Shown here in pieces: positions 1 to 8,026 of a stretch of 37,487 nt of DNA. The stretch covers positions 1 to 37,487 of the forward strand of contig CAKTVV010000024.1 in assembly GCA_934630515.1 (NCBI GenBank), in the 5' to 3' direction. Each line of letters begins with the position of its first letter. The first letter of the stretch is position 1. Both the position numbers and the translations under genes were made by a program. The notes under the pieces were generated by a model. That model had not been told where the DNA came from, did not search any database, and saw only the letters and a list, made by a program, of their open reading frames with translations. This DNA is from an uncultured Eubacteriales bacterium (GTDB lineage Bacteria; Bacillota; Clostridia; Oscillospirales; Acutalibacteraceae).

Positions 1-115
1 ACATAGCTTTGACCTCCATAAAAATGAAACTTGTGTGTACAGGCTAATTATATCACCTAAATGTTCTTGTGACAATAAAAAATGTGTAGAGTTCTGTTGT
101 ATAGCGGGAATTGGT

Positions 116-148
116 GACCGGGCAGCCTGCGAATCGGGCTGCCCGGTC
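116..148. terminator. Strong hairpin downstream of the dockerin enzyme gene
   Basis: A 12-bp perfect stem (116-127 pairing with 137-148, GACCGGGCAGCC and its complement) with a 9-base loop lies 37 bases beyond the stop of the minus-strand dockerin gene. No run of T follows on either strand, so it is not a textbook rho-independent terminator. It may still end or protect the 3' end of that transcript. Nothing else was recognised in bases 1-185. Confidence 0.45.
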
Positions 149-185
149 ATTTCAGGGAATATAGGGAGGGAAAGAAGAAAACGAG

Positions 186-3100
186 TCAGCTTCGCAGCAG
201 TTGCCGCCGCAGTGCCGCTCTATCCAGCGGACTGATACGGCTGTCGCCGTTTACATCGGCGTTGGCTTGCACAATGGCGGTGCCCATGCCGTTCAGGTGT
301 TCATCCAGCGCCACCAGATCCCGGATGTCGATGGCGTTGTCGCCGTTGACATCGCCGATCACGCAGCCGTTACAGCCGCTGCAGCTCGTATCGCCGCCGT
401 GAAACGCTTTCAGCGTCAGATCAGTGTAGTCAAAGGCGGCGCCGCAATACAGATAGATCGGTTGGGTGATGTCCGTTTCGGTGGTCTGAAGCAGAGCGGC
501 GGTGGCGGTCGCCACCGCCACGCCGTTGACGGTCAGTACCAGTCCGCCGTCTCTCACAGTGAAATACAGATCGTATTCCGTCACGGCGTTTCCGAACCGT
601 GCGGCATCCCGAATATACACCCGCTGCGTATCGACATTTTCTCCGGTCACATTCATTACATCCACATATGGGTCGGCATCGTTGATGCAGAGGGTGTAAT
701 ACAAATCGTTAGCGGAGCCGTTTCGATAGATCGCATTGGCGAGCTTAAATACCACCTTGCGTGCCATAAAATTGCCATCGCCATAGGATTCGGAAACCGG
801 ATTGTTGATCGTGAAGGTCAGGTGAGCGCCGTCGATGGATACCGCCTGATTAAAGTTATTCATATACGGTCCACTGCCGCCATTGTTGGAGACGCCGCCG
901 GTATAGAGATGATACGCCATGCGCACTCCGTTTGCATCGGCGGTGAAATCAATGGGCCATGCCATCGTGTCGGTGGCGTTCGCACGCAGATCGGCGTTCT
1001 TCACCGTGTAAAGACCCTCGCCCCGGACGGTCTTCTCACAGCCGGTAGTCAGCACCGAACCGTCGTCGATGAGATAGATGCCCAGAGAACCGGCAGCTAC
1101 CGAGGTGCGGAACGACGAAATTGCACCGGCGGAAACCGTTTCCTCCGTCAGCAGGTCAGTAACGGTGACGGTGCTGCCTAAACCGATACCGTCAGGGATG
1201 GACACCTCTACGGCTGCATCGGCGGCTGTGCCGTTGGGAACGATCACCACCGCTTTGCCGTTGGCATACCGCACATAAGCGGGGTAGCTGTCCAGTCCGG
1301 ATACGGAAACAGCGGCAATGTTGCTGTTGCGATGATCGTCCGCAAAGCTTTCAAAGATATCGGTATAGGTCCGCCGGATGGATATATACTTTTTCACCGT
1401 TTCATAATACGCACGGTTCTCTCCGTTGAGCAGAGCTTTCAGATTGAGATGTCCGTGATAATACAGGCTGGGGTCGGCGGCGGTAGCGGCGGCATCCACC
1501 CGGTCATTGGTTGCCTCGCCCATATACACCACCGGGATATAGGGGGAGAACAGCGCATTATAGCCCAGATCCAGTAATGAACCGGTAACGGTAGTATTGC
1601 CCGGCAGAGCGTTGCCGCTTGCATCGGTCACCAAGCTGCCGTCCGCATTGGTCTGAGCCGGCTTGTACCAGTTATCGTGCGTGCGATAGGTGTAGAGATA
1701 GTATTTCTTATTGCCGACACCGTCATTGGCTGCCGTACCATTCTTTACTCCATCGACAATATTCTGCCCTCCGGTGGTGAAATAGCCGGTATTGGCGTTC
1801 GTGTAAATGTCGTGCTCCCAATTGGCAGAGGTGGTACAACCCATTTGGTCGGCATCATAGGCGGCGCTGCCGTTACTGGTGTGTTCGGCGAGGATTACCA
1901 GCTGTTTTCCTGCGGCTGCCGCCTGGGTACGAATGCTGTCGAACAGACTGTATCCGGTGATGGTGGGCTCCAGATCGATCCGTAAGCCGTCCAGATTGCA
2001 GGTGTTGACGATATTCAGCACCGCTTCGGTATACCATTGTTGGAAAGTCGCATTATTGTATGCATACTTGGGGCCGCCAAAGCCAGAGTGATCTCCGCTG
2101 TCCAGTACATCCGCCAGCTGCTTTTGTGTGCCGCCTACCGTGATGGTGCGGGTAGTGTCGGCGGTATTGGAAACGCCCCAGATCACCACATCCAGAATCA
2201 CCCGGATGTTTCTTCTGTGTGCTTCGGCGACAAAGTTTGCCAGCTTGTTCCAGCCGGCAGCGTAATCGGTGGTGCCGGTCAGTTCCGGCTCGATGGTGTC
2301 GATGCCGATGTTCGTATATCCGTTATCGTAGCCGTCGGCATCCCCCTTCTGGCTGACCGGGTCGATCCACAGACAGTTGACACCCATCTCCTGATAATAG
2401 TCCAAAATACTGGAAGTGGCAGCGTCGATGGTGCCGGCGGGGGTGGCTTTGGCCAGATTCACTTCGGCAATGATGGCAGATTCCAGCCAGGCGGGTGTCT
2501 GCAAATTGCCGTTTGTCACGGTTGCACTCTGCTCCTGCCACGCCGGCATGAGCTTGGAGTTGTCGATAACCTCCCCAGCGGCATCACCAATGGTCACATT
2601 CCCCAGCGGCGTGTGGGTGTAGCCATAGAAATCTACCTCAAAGTTGGTGGCGTCATTATCGACGTTTCCGAAAGAAACATAGGCGGCTTCGGCGGTGGGG
2701 CCATTGCCGAGAGCATCCAGAATAGCAGCGTCAAACTGTCCGGCGACGGCATAGAGTCCCGAGGTGATCTTGACAATCCAATGCGCACCATCTGCGGAAT
2801 GGTGCAGCGACACATCGAAAACACCGGATCCGATGGATTTGATCAGCGCATTGTTGGTCAGCAGCGTCGCCAGTTCCACATACTGCCCGCCGGTGAAGGT
2901 CCCGTTGTCGATGTTGCGGATGAGCTTCAGATCGCCCTTAACAGGATCAAGTAACAGGGTCGGCAGCACGCCGTAAAACCACTGATTCTGATACTGTGCC
3001 AGATAAATCGCCAAAGGATGCTTGTCGGCAGAGGCATAACTGCCGAACCGTAGCGTCAGTCCGTCCAGCGGCTGCATATTTTCCCTATACAGATACGGAT

Positions 3101-4025
3101 ACTGAGCACCGCCCCACGTCTGTTTTATGTGGACGCCACCACCGGTGATATCGGTACGAATGAGGAATGGATCGGTATTACCTGCGTTGTTCAGAGCATA
3201 GTCGGTCATGGTGTCCGCACCTGCAACAGCAGCCAATTCCGCCACCGGATTATAACATTCCTCCTCACCGCCATGGAAGCTGTTCAGGGTAATGTCCGTA
3301 TAGTCGGTATCGGCAGCTATGTAGAGATAGATGGGACCGCTCAGATCGGTGGAGGTGGAGGCAACCAGTTCCGCCGTGGCGGTATTGACCTCAATGCCGT
3401 TTACTTTTAGGGTCAGTCCGCCGTCATCACGCACACGGAACACGATGTCGTATGTGGAAACGGCATCGCCGAATTTATCCAGGTGTCCACTGAAAGAATA
3501 CCGCTGCGTCGATACATTTTCCGCCGTAACGCTCATCACGTCAACACAAGGATCGCCATTGTTGACGCAGAAGGTATAGCGCAGATCGTTGGTCGCACCG
3601 TTTTGATGCGGCTGGTTTGCCAGTTTGATCACGAACTTCCGCGCCATAAAGTTCCCATCTCCGTAGGTGGCGGAAACATCATTATGGAGGGTCAGTTTCA
3701 GATGCGCCCCATCCAGTTGAGATATGGAGTTCAGGTTTTGCATATAAGGTGCCCCTGCACCGTTAGCGGGAGCACCGCTGGCTTGGAGACGATAGGTCAT
3801 CCGTGCACCGGTATCATCTTCCGTAAAGTCAATGGGCCAGACGTACTCCGTGGCGTTGTTCTGTGAGGATACCCGCACATCGCCGGCGGTAACAACGTGC
3901 ATCGCCTGCTCGGCAGCTGCGCCGGATGCATAGGTCTGTGCCCCGGCCATTAAGCCGATGGGTATAGCAGTCAGCACCAGTGCCAGGCAGCAAACGGTGG
4001 ATAGCAGGGTTCGTTTCACTTTCAT
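186..4025 (-). CDS. Secreted dockerin-bearing GH13-like glycoside hydrolase with beta-sandwich modules
   Basis: A 1279-residue exported protein. Residues 1 to about 35 form a signal peptide (KVKR, hydrophobic core, cleavage near YASG). Order: module A (about 45-255), module B (about 262-475), an alpha-amylase-like TIM barrel (about 510-900), a C-terminal beta domain (about 900-990), a second module A (about 1000-1215) and a type I dockerin (1222-1279). Catalytic residues seen by comparison with GH13: D684 in LRIDLEP (nucleophile), E714 in ILAEH (acid/base) and H783-D784. Conserved region I reads LDVVIWG at 611-617, so the usual Asn-His is missing. The dockerin has two DxNxDxxxxxxD calcium loops (DVNGD twice), which implies docking to a cohesin protein encoded elsewhere. 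Modules A and B are homologous to those in the giant protein at 23225. The start is supported by AGGAGG 8 bases upstream. The exact substrate is unknown. Confidence 0.9.
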   Translation of the reverse strand: MKVKRTLLSTVCCLALVLTAIPIGLMAGAQTYASGAAAEQAMHVVTAGDVRVSSQNNATEYVWPIDFTEDDTGARMTYRLQASGAPANGAGAPYMQNLNSISQLDGAHLKLTLHNDVSATYGDGNFMARKFVIKLANQPHQNGATNDLRYTFCVNNGDPCVDVMSVTAENVSTQRYSFSGHLDKFGDAVSTYDIVFRVRDDGGLTLKVNGIEVNTATAELVASTSTDLSGPIYLYIAADTDYTDITLNSFHGGEEECYNPVAELAAVAGADTMTDYALNNAGNTDPFLIRTDITGGGVHIKQTWGGAQYPYLYRENMQPLDGLTLRFGSYASADKHPLAIYLAQYQNQWFYGVLPTLLLDPVKGDLKLIRNIDNGTFTGGQYVELATLLTNNALIKSIGSGVFDVSLHHSADGAHWIVKITSGLYAVAGQFDAAILDALGNGPTAEAAYVSFGNVDNDATNFEVDFYGYTHTPLGNVTIGDAAGEVIDNSKLMPAWQEQSATVTNGNLQTPAWLESAIIAEVNLAKATPAGTIDAATSSILDYYQEMGVNCLWIDPVSQKGDADGYDNGYTNIGIDTIEPELTGTTDYAAGWNKLANFVAEAHRRNIRVILDVVIWGVSNTADTTRTITVGGTQKQLADVLDSGDHSGFGGPKYAYNNATFQQWYTEAVLNIVNTCNLDGLRIDLEPTITGYSLFDSIRTQAAAAGKQLVILAEHTSNGSAAYDADQMGCTTSANWEHDIYTNANTGYFTTGGQNIVDGVKNGTAANDGVGNKKYYLYTYRTHDNWYKPAQTNADGSLVTDASGNALPGNTTVTGSLLDLGYNALFSPYIPVVYMGEATNDRVDAAATAADPSLYYHGHLNLKALLNGENRAYYETVKKYISIRRTYTDIFESFADDHRNSNIAAVSVSGLDSYPAYVRYANGKAVVIVPNGTAADAAVEVSIPDGIGLGSTVTVTDLLTEETVSAGAISSFRTSVAAGSLGIYLIDDGSVLTTGCEKTVRGEGLYTVKNADLRANATDTMAWPIDFTADANGVRMAYHLYTGGVSNNGGSGPYMNNFNQAVSIDGAHLTFTINNPVSESYGDGNFMARKVVFKLANAIYRNGSANDLYYTLCINDADPYVDVMNVTGENVDTQRVYIRDAARFGNAVTEYDLYFTVRDGGLVLTVNGVAVATATAALLQTTETDITQPIYLYCGAAFDYTDLTLKAFHGGDTSCSGCNGCVIGDVNGDNAIDIRDLVALDEHLNGMGTAIVQANADVNGDSRISPLDRAALRRQLLRS

Positions 4026-4062
4026 GATTCCTTCCTCCTATATAAATAAAATAGGCCACACA

Positions 4063-4080
4063 AATTAAAAGGATTAAATG
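4063..4080. promoter_or_regulatory. Degenerate second operator-like site in dockerin gene leader
   Basis: On the plus strand, AATTAAAAGG matches the first ten bases of the 4183-4200 palindrome read on its minus strand. The following eight bases match at five positions, giving 13 of 18. It lies 120 bp (centre to centre) from the main site, within the 5' leader. This could be an auxiliary looping site or chance in AT-rich DNA. Confidence 0.25.
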
Positions 4081-4182
4081 AAACTGGCAGATCACTCCCT
4101 CAACATAGGAAATAACTGCCCTGCGCCACTATTACAGCGCCGCAAATTATTAAAAACGCCGAAAAACATTCTATGTCGAGTT

Positions 4183-4200
4183 AATTAAAACCTTTTAATT
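4183..4200. promoter_or_regulatory. Candidate LacI-family operator upstream of dockerin gene
   Basis: An inverted repeat with 8-bp perfect half sites, AATTAAAA-CC-TTTTAATT on the plus strand (GG on the coding strand). It covers about +7 to +24 of the predicted minus-strand transcript, a blocking position. Its 14-bp core TTAAAAGGTTTTAA recurs exactly at 23133-23146 in the same orientation relative to transcription. The adjacent LacI-family gene is the natural candidate to bind it. Confidence 0.6.
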
Positions 4201-4213
4201 CCTCATCACCATA

Positions 4214-4242
4214 ATTGTACCACATCTATTCAGAACCGTCAA
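4214..4242 (-). promoter_or_regulatory. Promoter of the dockerin enzyme gene
   Basis: On the minus strand, a -35 TTGACG (4237-4242) is separated by 17 bases from a -10 TACAAT (4214-4219). This predicts a start near 4207 and a leader of about 180 bases before the ATG at 4025. The operator-like palindrome follows at once. Confidence 0.7.
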
Positions 4243-4372
4243 TACAAGCAAATGTAACAAGATATATTGCGAAAATTTAGTGCATTTACACACGCAACAA
4301 AATCGACACTTCTGTTTTTTCTCCATTGGCAGCCCAAAAACTTGCAATCAGCCTGTAAAAAACGCTTAATAT

Positions 4373-4390
4373 TGTGTAGAATTGCACACA
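4373..4390. promoter_or_regulatory. Imperfect palindrome upstream of the lacI-family gene
   Basis: TGTGTAGAA and TTGCACACA form an 18-bp even palindrome matching at 7 of 9 positions, ending 5 bases before the -35 of the regulator promoter. It could be an autoregulatory or catabolite-control site. It does not resemble the AAAAGGTTTT operator pair, so the binding factor is unclear. Confidence 0.3.
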
Positions 4391-4395
4391 GACAC

Positions 4396-4424
4396 TTGCT
4401 TATTTTGGCAAATCGCTATATAAT
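4396..4424 (+). promoter_or_regulatory. Probable promoter of the LacI-family regulator
   Basis: TTGCTT (4396-4401), 17 bases, then TATAAT (4419-4424), 28 bases before the ATG. The -10 is perfect; the -35 is weak (TTG only). Confidence 0.55.
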
Positions 4425-4452
4425 AATCTTATTTGAGAAACGGGGTGAAAAG

Positions 4453-5466
4453 ATGGCTGTTACCATTATTGATATAGCCCGGGAGGCGCAATGCTCCACG
4501 GCGACCGTGTCGTTAGCGCTGAAAAACAGTGAAAAGATCCGCCTGGAGACCCGGGAACGGGTGCAGGAAATTGCCGATCGGCTGGGATATCATCCCAACT
4601 ATGCGGCGCGCAGCCTAATTCGAGGACAAACCGGAAGCATCGGCGTGGTTATTCCCAATTTGGAGAATCCACTGTTTATTGAGCTGCTGCAGGGGGTGGA
4701 GGAATATATCACCGAACAGGGCTTTTGCATCGTGTTGGGCGTTTCCGCTCTGTCAGCAGAACGGGAAAAACGGTACTTGTCTATGCTGTCGGAGCGTCAG
4801 GTAGATGGACTGATCCTGTTTCCGACATTTCTGAATGAAACGTTCCCTGAGGCTATTGAGCGAGAAGATGACCATAAGGTGCCGCTGGTATTGTGCGGTT
4901 CCTCCGGGCTTATCAGCAGCAATGTCAACTATGTGATGACGGATAACCGTATGGGCGCCTACATCGGCACGGAGCATTTGATTCAGTTGGGATGTAAGCA
5001 CATTGCGTTTATCGGTGCAATCGTCGATATGGCGCAGGCGCAGACCCGCCTGAACGGCTATCGGGATGCGCTGGAGTTTTATGGACTGGACAACGACCCG
5101 GCATTGGAAGTATATTGCTCTCCGGAGGCGGATACCGTATTTCAGAAAACAGTGGAACTGCTGCGTTCCAAGACGGTGGACGCCATCTTCTGTCTGTACG
5201 ATTATATGGCATTCAGCGTGATCCGAGCGGTAGAATCACTGGGGTTGCGCATTCCGGAGGATGTGGCGATCGTCGGTTATGATAATGTAAGCATTTCCGC
5301 TCGTCTGTCCAAGGCGCTGACCTCCATCGACACCCACAGTTATAAGGTGGGACGCACCGCCGCAGAGATACTGCTCAAAAAGATCGAAAAGCCTGAGACC
5401 CCCAACCGGCAGATCGTATTCAAGCCGGAACTGGTGGTTCGGGAAACCACTGCCGGGAAAAAATGA
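4453..5466 (+). CDS. LacI/GalR-family transcriptional regulator
   Basis: A 337-residue regulator. The ATG at 4453 was chosen because the LacI helix-turn-helix begins at once (TIIDIAREAQCSTATVSLAL, residues 4-23) and GGGGTGA precedes it; the longer open frame upstream lies in the promoter. The headpiece is followed by the hinge (NYAARSLI) and a periplasmic-binding-protein-like sugar sensor with the family's typical IGVVIPN start and the DVAIVGYDN segment near the end. Members bind palindromic operators and release them on binding a sugar or phosphosugar. Its position, divergent from the dockerin gene and convergent with the ten-gene operon, makes it the likely local regulator. Its likely targets are the matching palindromes at 4183 and 23131. 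It ends before a strong terminator. The effector is unknown. Confidence 0.93.
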   Translation: MAVTIIDIAREAQCSTATVSLALKNSEKIRLETRERVQEIADRLGYHPNYAARSLIRGQTGSIGVVIPNLENPLFIELLQGVEEYITEQGFCIVLGVSALSAEREKRYLSMLSERQVDGLILFPTFLNETFPEAIEREDDHKVPLVLCGSSGLISSNVNYVMTDNRMGAYIGTEHLIQLGCKHIAFIGAIVDMAQAQTRLNGYRDALEFYGLDNDPALEVYCSPEADTVFQKTVELLRSKTVDAIFCLYDYMAFSVIRAVESLGLRIPEDVAIVGYDNVSISARLSKALTSIDTHSYKVGRTAAEILLKKIEKPETPNRQIVFKPELVVRETTAGKK

Positions 5467-5479
5467 TCGTGGGGTTCCA

Positions 5480-5529
5480 GCAGGGAAAGAGCGTTGCCTC
5501 GCAGGGCGACGCTCCTTCCCTGCGTTTTT
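5480..5529 (+). terminator. Rho-independent terminator of the lacI-family gene
   Basis: A long interrupted stem begins GCAGGGAA at 5480 and closes with TTCCCTGC at 5516-5523. It is followed directly by GTTTTTGCTTT on the plus strand. The minus-strand operon ends at 5546, so the two units converge here. On the minus side the T-rich tract is some 20 bases from the stem, so the element works best for the plus strand. Confidence 0.8.
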
Positions 5530-5545
5530 GCTTTCGTGAACGTTC

Positions 5546-8026
5546 TTATATATCTGCCATAGGTCGCTCCCGCACCGTATCCTCGGACAGATGAAGCGTT
5601 TTTACCTCGTATGGTGTGAACGAAACGGGAACAGCCTTTTCCGGGCAGCCGGTATGCAGGGCGGCTTGCGCCGGGGCGGGAGAGGCGTTGAACAGCCGCA
5701 GAATATACCCTGCCCCATCCTGCGCCGGCTTGAGAGCGCTGACCGTCACCGGATCGCCGGTGAGCCGCAGCAGCGGCGCCGAGGGGGCGGCGGCGGTTTC
5801 CTTTGCCGCCGCCGGGAAAAAGGACAGCAGCATGGGCGGCTGGGAAAAGCTCTCCGCCAAACGAGGCAGCTCCCGGCGCACGGTGGCAGTTTCGCCGCCC
5901 AGCAGACGGAATTCGTACAGCCGCTCCCCCTGGTCGGCATGGGGTGTGAACCGATCCTGAGGCAGCAGCGGTCGGTCGGCGATGGGATGGGCGCAATAGG
6001 CAGGGGAGCGGATCAGGGTGACGCCCAGCGCCCCGTTCTGCACCGAGGAGCCGTGCACGCCGTTGTTGATCAGCCCCACGCAGCGGTCGCCGGATACCGC
6101 CATCAGGTAGCTGCCGGACACATTCTCCCGCCCGGTCAGCGGCAGCGATTCCTCCCCGAACGCCTCCTGCCCGATGCATTCCGTCAGCTTGCCCGCCGGG
6201 GGCAGCCGCAGCTTGACCATCCGCTGAATTTCCATCCATTGCAGCCGTACCCGCACATCCACATAGGGGTGGAGCTTGGATAGCACATATTGCACCACCG
6301 CCCGGGAATGACGGTATTGCAGCACCGTCTCCACCACCGTACGCACAGCGCCGTCCTCGATGACCCGCACGCCGTCCAGCGGCCCATCGGTGCCGGAAAA
6401 AGCCCCGCTGGCTGCCGGGGACATCACCCGGAAGCAGCCGCATTTCTTGGGGAAGGAGGTGACCAGCATCCCCCAGGGGTCGCCGTCGTCCTGTATGACC
6501 TCCAGCCGGAGCGCACCGGGCTTCAGATATGCAACACCGTCCACGGTATAGCTGTCCAGACAGCCGGTGCGGCGATTGATGCGCACGGCGATTCGCTCAC
6601 CGGTGAATACGAAGTGATCCCCCTCCGCCGGGAGGGTGGGCACCGGCTTTTTCGGCAGGCTCTTATACCGGCAGCTGAACCGGGCGACGGACAGGGGCGG
6701 CAGGGTGGCGTGGAACACCACCCGCTTACGCCAGTCCAGATTGAGGTTGCTGGCCTCCTTTTCGCACTGGGTGGGCAGGGGCTTGCCCTGTTCGTCCAGC
6801 ACCAGAGGCATGGAAAATTCCGGTTCCCAATTCTGATCCCACAGGGACATCTCGCAGGTGAAGTCTCCCTCCAGCGGGTAGGGGTGAGGATTGCAGGCGA
6901 GGATGGGGATTTCTCCCTCTGCGGCAGGCGCCTGTCCGTCTGCCAGAGCGAAGAAGGCTCTCGCCCGCACCCGGGACAGCAGCTCCTGTCCGTGGCTGAG
7001 CTGCCGCAGCGCCATGTCCTCCCCGGCCTGAATGCAGGTGCCGGGCAGCATATCGTGGAACTGCACGGTCAGCAGATCGGTCTGTGCCTCCGCCAGCTCC
7101 GCCGTCGGATAGATCATCCGCCCGGTGGCGGCAGCAGCGGTGCAGAGCTTTTCGGTGGCGAACAGATCGTTCTCCAGACGGCGGTGCCGAAGCTTGATTT
7201 GGATTTGGCTGGTATAGCAGCCGGGTGCCCAGGGGTTCAGCTCACCACTGAACGCCGGGCGGGAATCTCCTTTCGCCGCCTCGGCGGCGAAATACTGCTC
7301 CGGGGTGGCATGGAGCAGGTGGATTCCTTCTTTCTGCAACCGCTCTGTCAGCCGGGCGATGGCTTGCAGATCCTGCCGGGAGGGGCCGCCGCCGTGGTCG
7401 CCCACCCCCCACAAGCACACCTCGATGGGGGTATCGCTGCGGCGGGCAGCCGTTTCGATCTTCTCCGCCGCTTTTCCCAAGGGGGAGGCGTAGCTGTCGT
7501 TGATGCGGTACGCCATCACCCGGCTGCCGTCGTAGCCCATCCAGTCGAACACCCCCTCCGGCAGATCCTGAAAGGACGCCCACGGGCGGCAGAACAGATA
7601 GCTGTCAAAGCCGGTCTTTTTGAGAATCTGCACCAGCCCCCGGGTGTGACCGAAGGCATCCACGCTGACGGCGGTGGTGGGGCGCACCCCGAATTTCTCC
7701 TGAAAATAGGACAAACCGCTCTCAATCTGCCGGACAAAGCTCTCGCCGCTGGGCATATTGCAGTCGGGCTGGAGATACCAGCCCCCCATGATGTGCCAGC
7801 GTCCCGCTCGCACCAGCCGCCGAATGCGGGCGAACAGCGCCGGCTCGTATTCCTCCACCCAGCGGCACAGCATCGCCTCGTTGTGGTTGAATACGAAGCC
7901 GTCAAATTCCTCGCAGAAATCGGCGGCGACCCGAAAGGTGGACAGCGTTTCGGCAGCGCCCTCCTCCCATTCCCATTGCCAGACCGGGTCGATGTGGGCG
8001 TTGCAGATCATATAGACGGTTCTCAT
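5546..8026 (-). CDS. GH38 alpha-mannosidase
   Basis: An 826-residue cytoplasmic enzyme (no signal peptide) of glycoside hydrolase family 38, zinc-dependent retaining alpha-mannosidases. The N-terminal catalytic barrel shows HIDPVWQWEW at 11-20 (zinc ligands H11 and D13), D123 in VDAFGHT (nucleophile and ligand), GVGDHGGGPS at 208-217 and H324 in FHDMLPG (fourth zinc ligand). The C-terminal half is beta-rich, as in the family, and the length is normal for bacterial members. The ATG at 8026 overlaps the stop of the upstream GH13-like gene by 4 bases (ATGA), with GAGGA in front. A GTG two codons earlier is possible. It is the last gene of the ten-gene operon. Likely role: trimming imported alpha-mannosides. 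Linkage specificity cannot be read from sequence. Confidence 0.92.
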   Translation of the reverse strand: MRTVYMICNAHIDPVWQWEWEEGAAETLSTFRVAADFCEEFDGFVFNHNEAMLCRWVEEYEPALFARIRRLVRAGRWHIMGGWYLQPDCNMPSGESFVRQIESGLSYFQEKFGVRPTTAVSVDAFGHTRGLVQILKKTGFDSYLFCRPWASFQDLPEGVFDWMGYDGSRVMAYRINDSYASPLGKAAEKIETAARRSDTPIEVCLWGVGDHGGGPSRQDLQAIARLTERLQKEGIHLLHATPEQYFAAEAAKGDSRPAFSGELNPWAPGCYTSQIQIKLRHRRLENDLFATEKLCTAAAATGRMIYPTAELAEAQTDLLTVQFHDMLPGTCIQAGEDMALRQLSHGQELLSRVRARAFFALADGQAPAAEGEIPILACNPHPYPLEGDFTCEMSLWDQNWEPEFSMPLVLDEQGKPLPTQCEKEASNLNLDWRKRVVFHATLPPLSVARFSCRYKSLPKKPVPTLPAEGDHFVFTGERIAVRINRRTGCLDSYTVDGVAYLKPGALRLEVIQDDGDPWGMLVTSFPKKCGCFRVMSPAASGAFSGTDGPLDGVRVIEDGAVRTVVETVLQYRHSRAVVQYVLSKLHPYVDVRVRLQWMEIQRMVKLRLPPAGKLTECIGQEAFGEESLPLTGRENVSGSYLMAVSGDRCVGLINNGVHGSSVQNGALGVTLIRSPAYCAHPIADRPLLPQDRFTPHADQGERLYEFRLLGGETATVRRELPRLAESFSQPPMLLSFFPAAAKETAAAPSAPLLRLTGDPVTVSALKPAQDGAGYILRLFNASPAPAQAALHTGCPEKAVPVSFTPYEVKTLHLSEDTVRERPMADI

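Larger units (their letters stand above)
4026..4452. other. Divergent regulatory region between the dockerin gene and lacI
   Basis: This 427-base AT-rich gap holds the minus-strand promoter of the dockerin gene (4214-4242), an 18-bp operator-like palindrome (4183-4200), a roughly 180-base untranslated leader containing a degenerate second palindrome (4063-4080), and the plus-strand promoter region of the regulator gene (4396-4424). No further gene was recognised. Confidence 0.75.

Noticed and set aside
35..235. 66-codon plus-strand open frame at the left edge
   Set aside because: It runs through the hairpin at 116-148 and into the antisense of the dockerin gene; no ribosome site.
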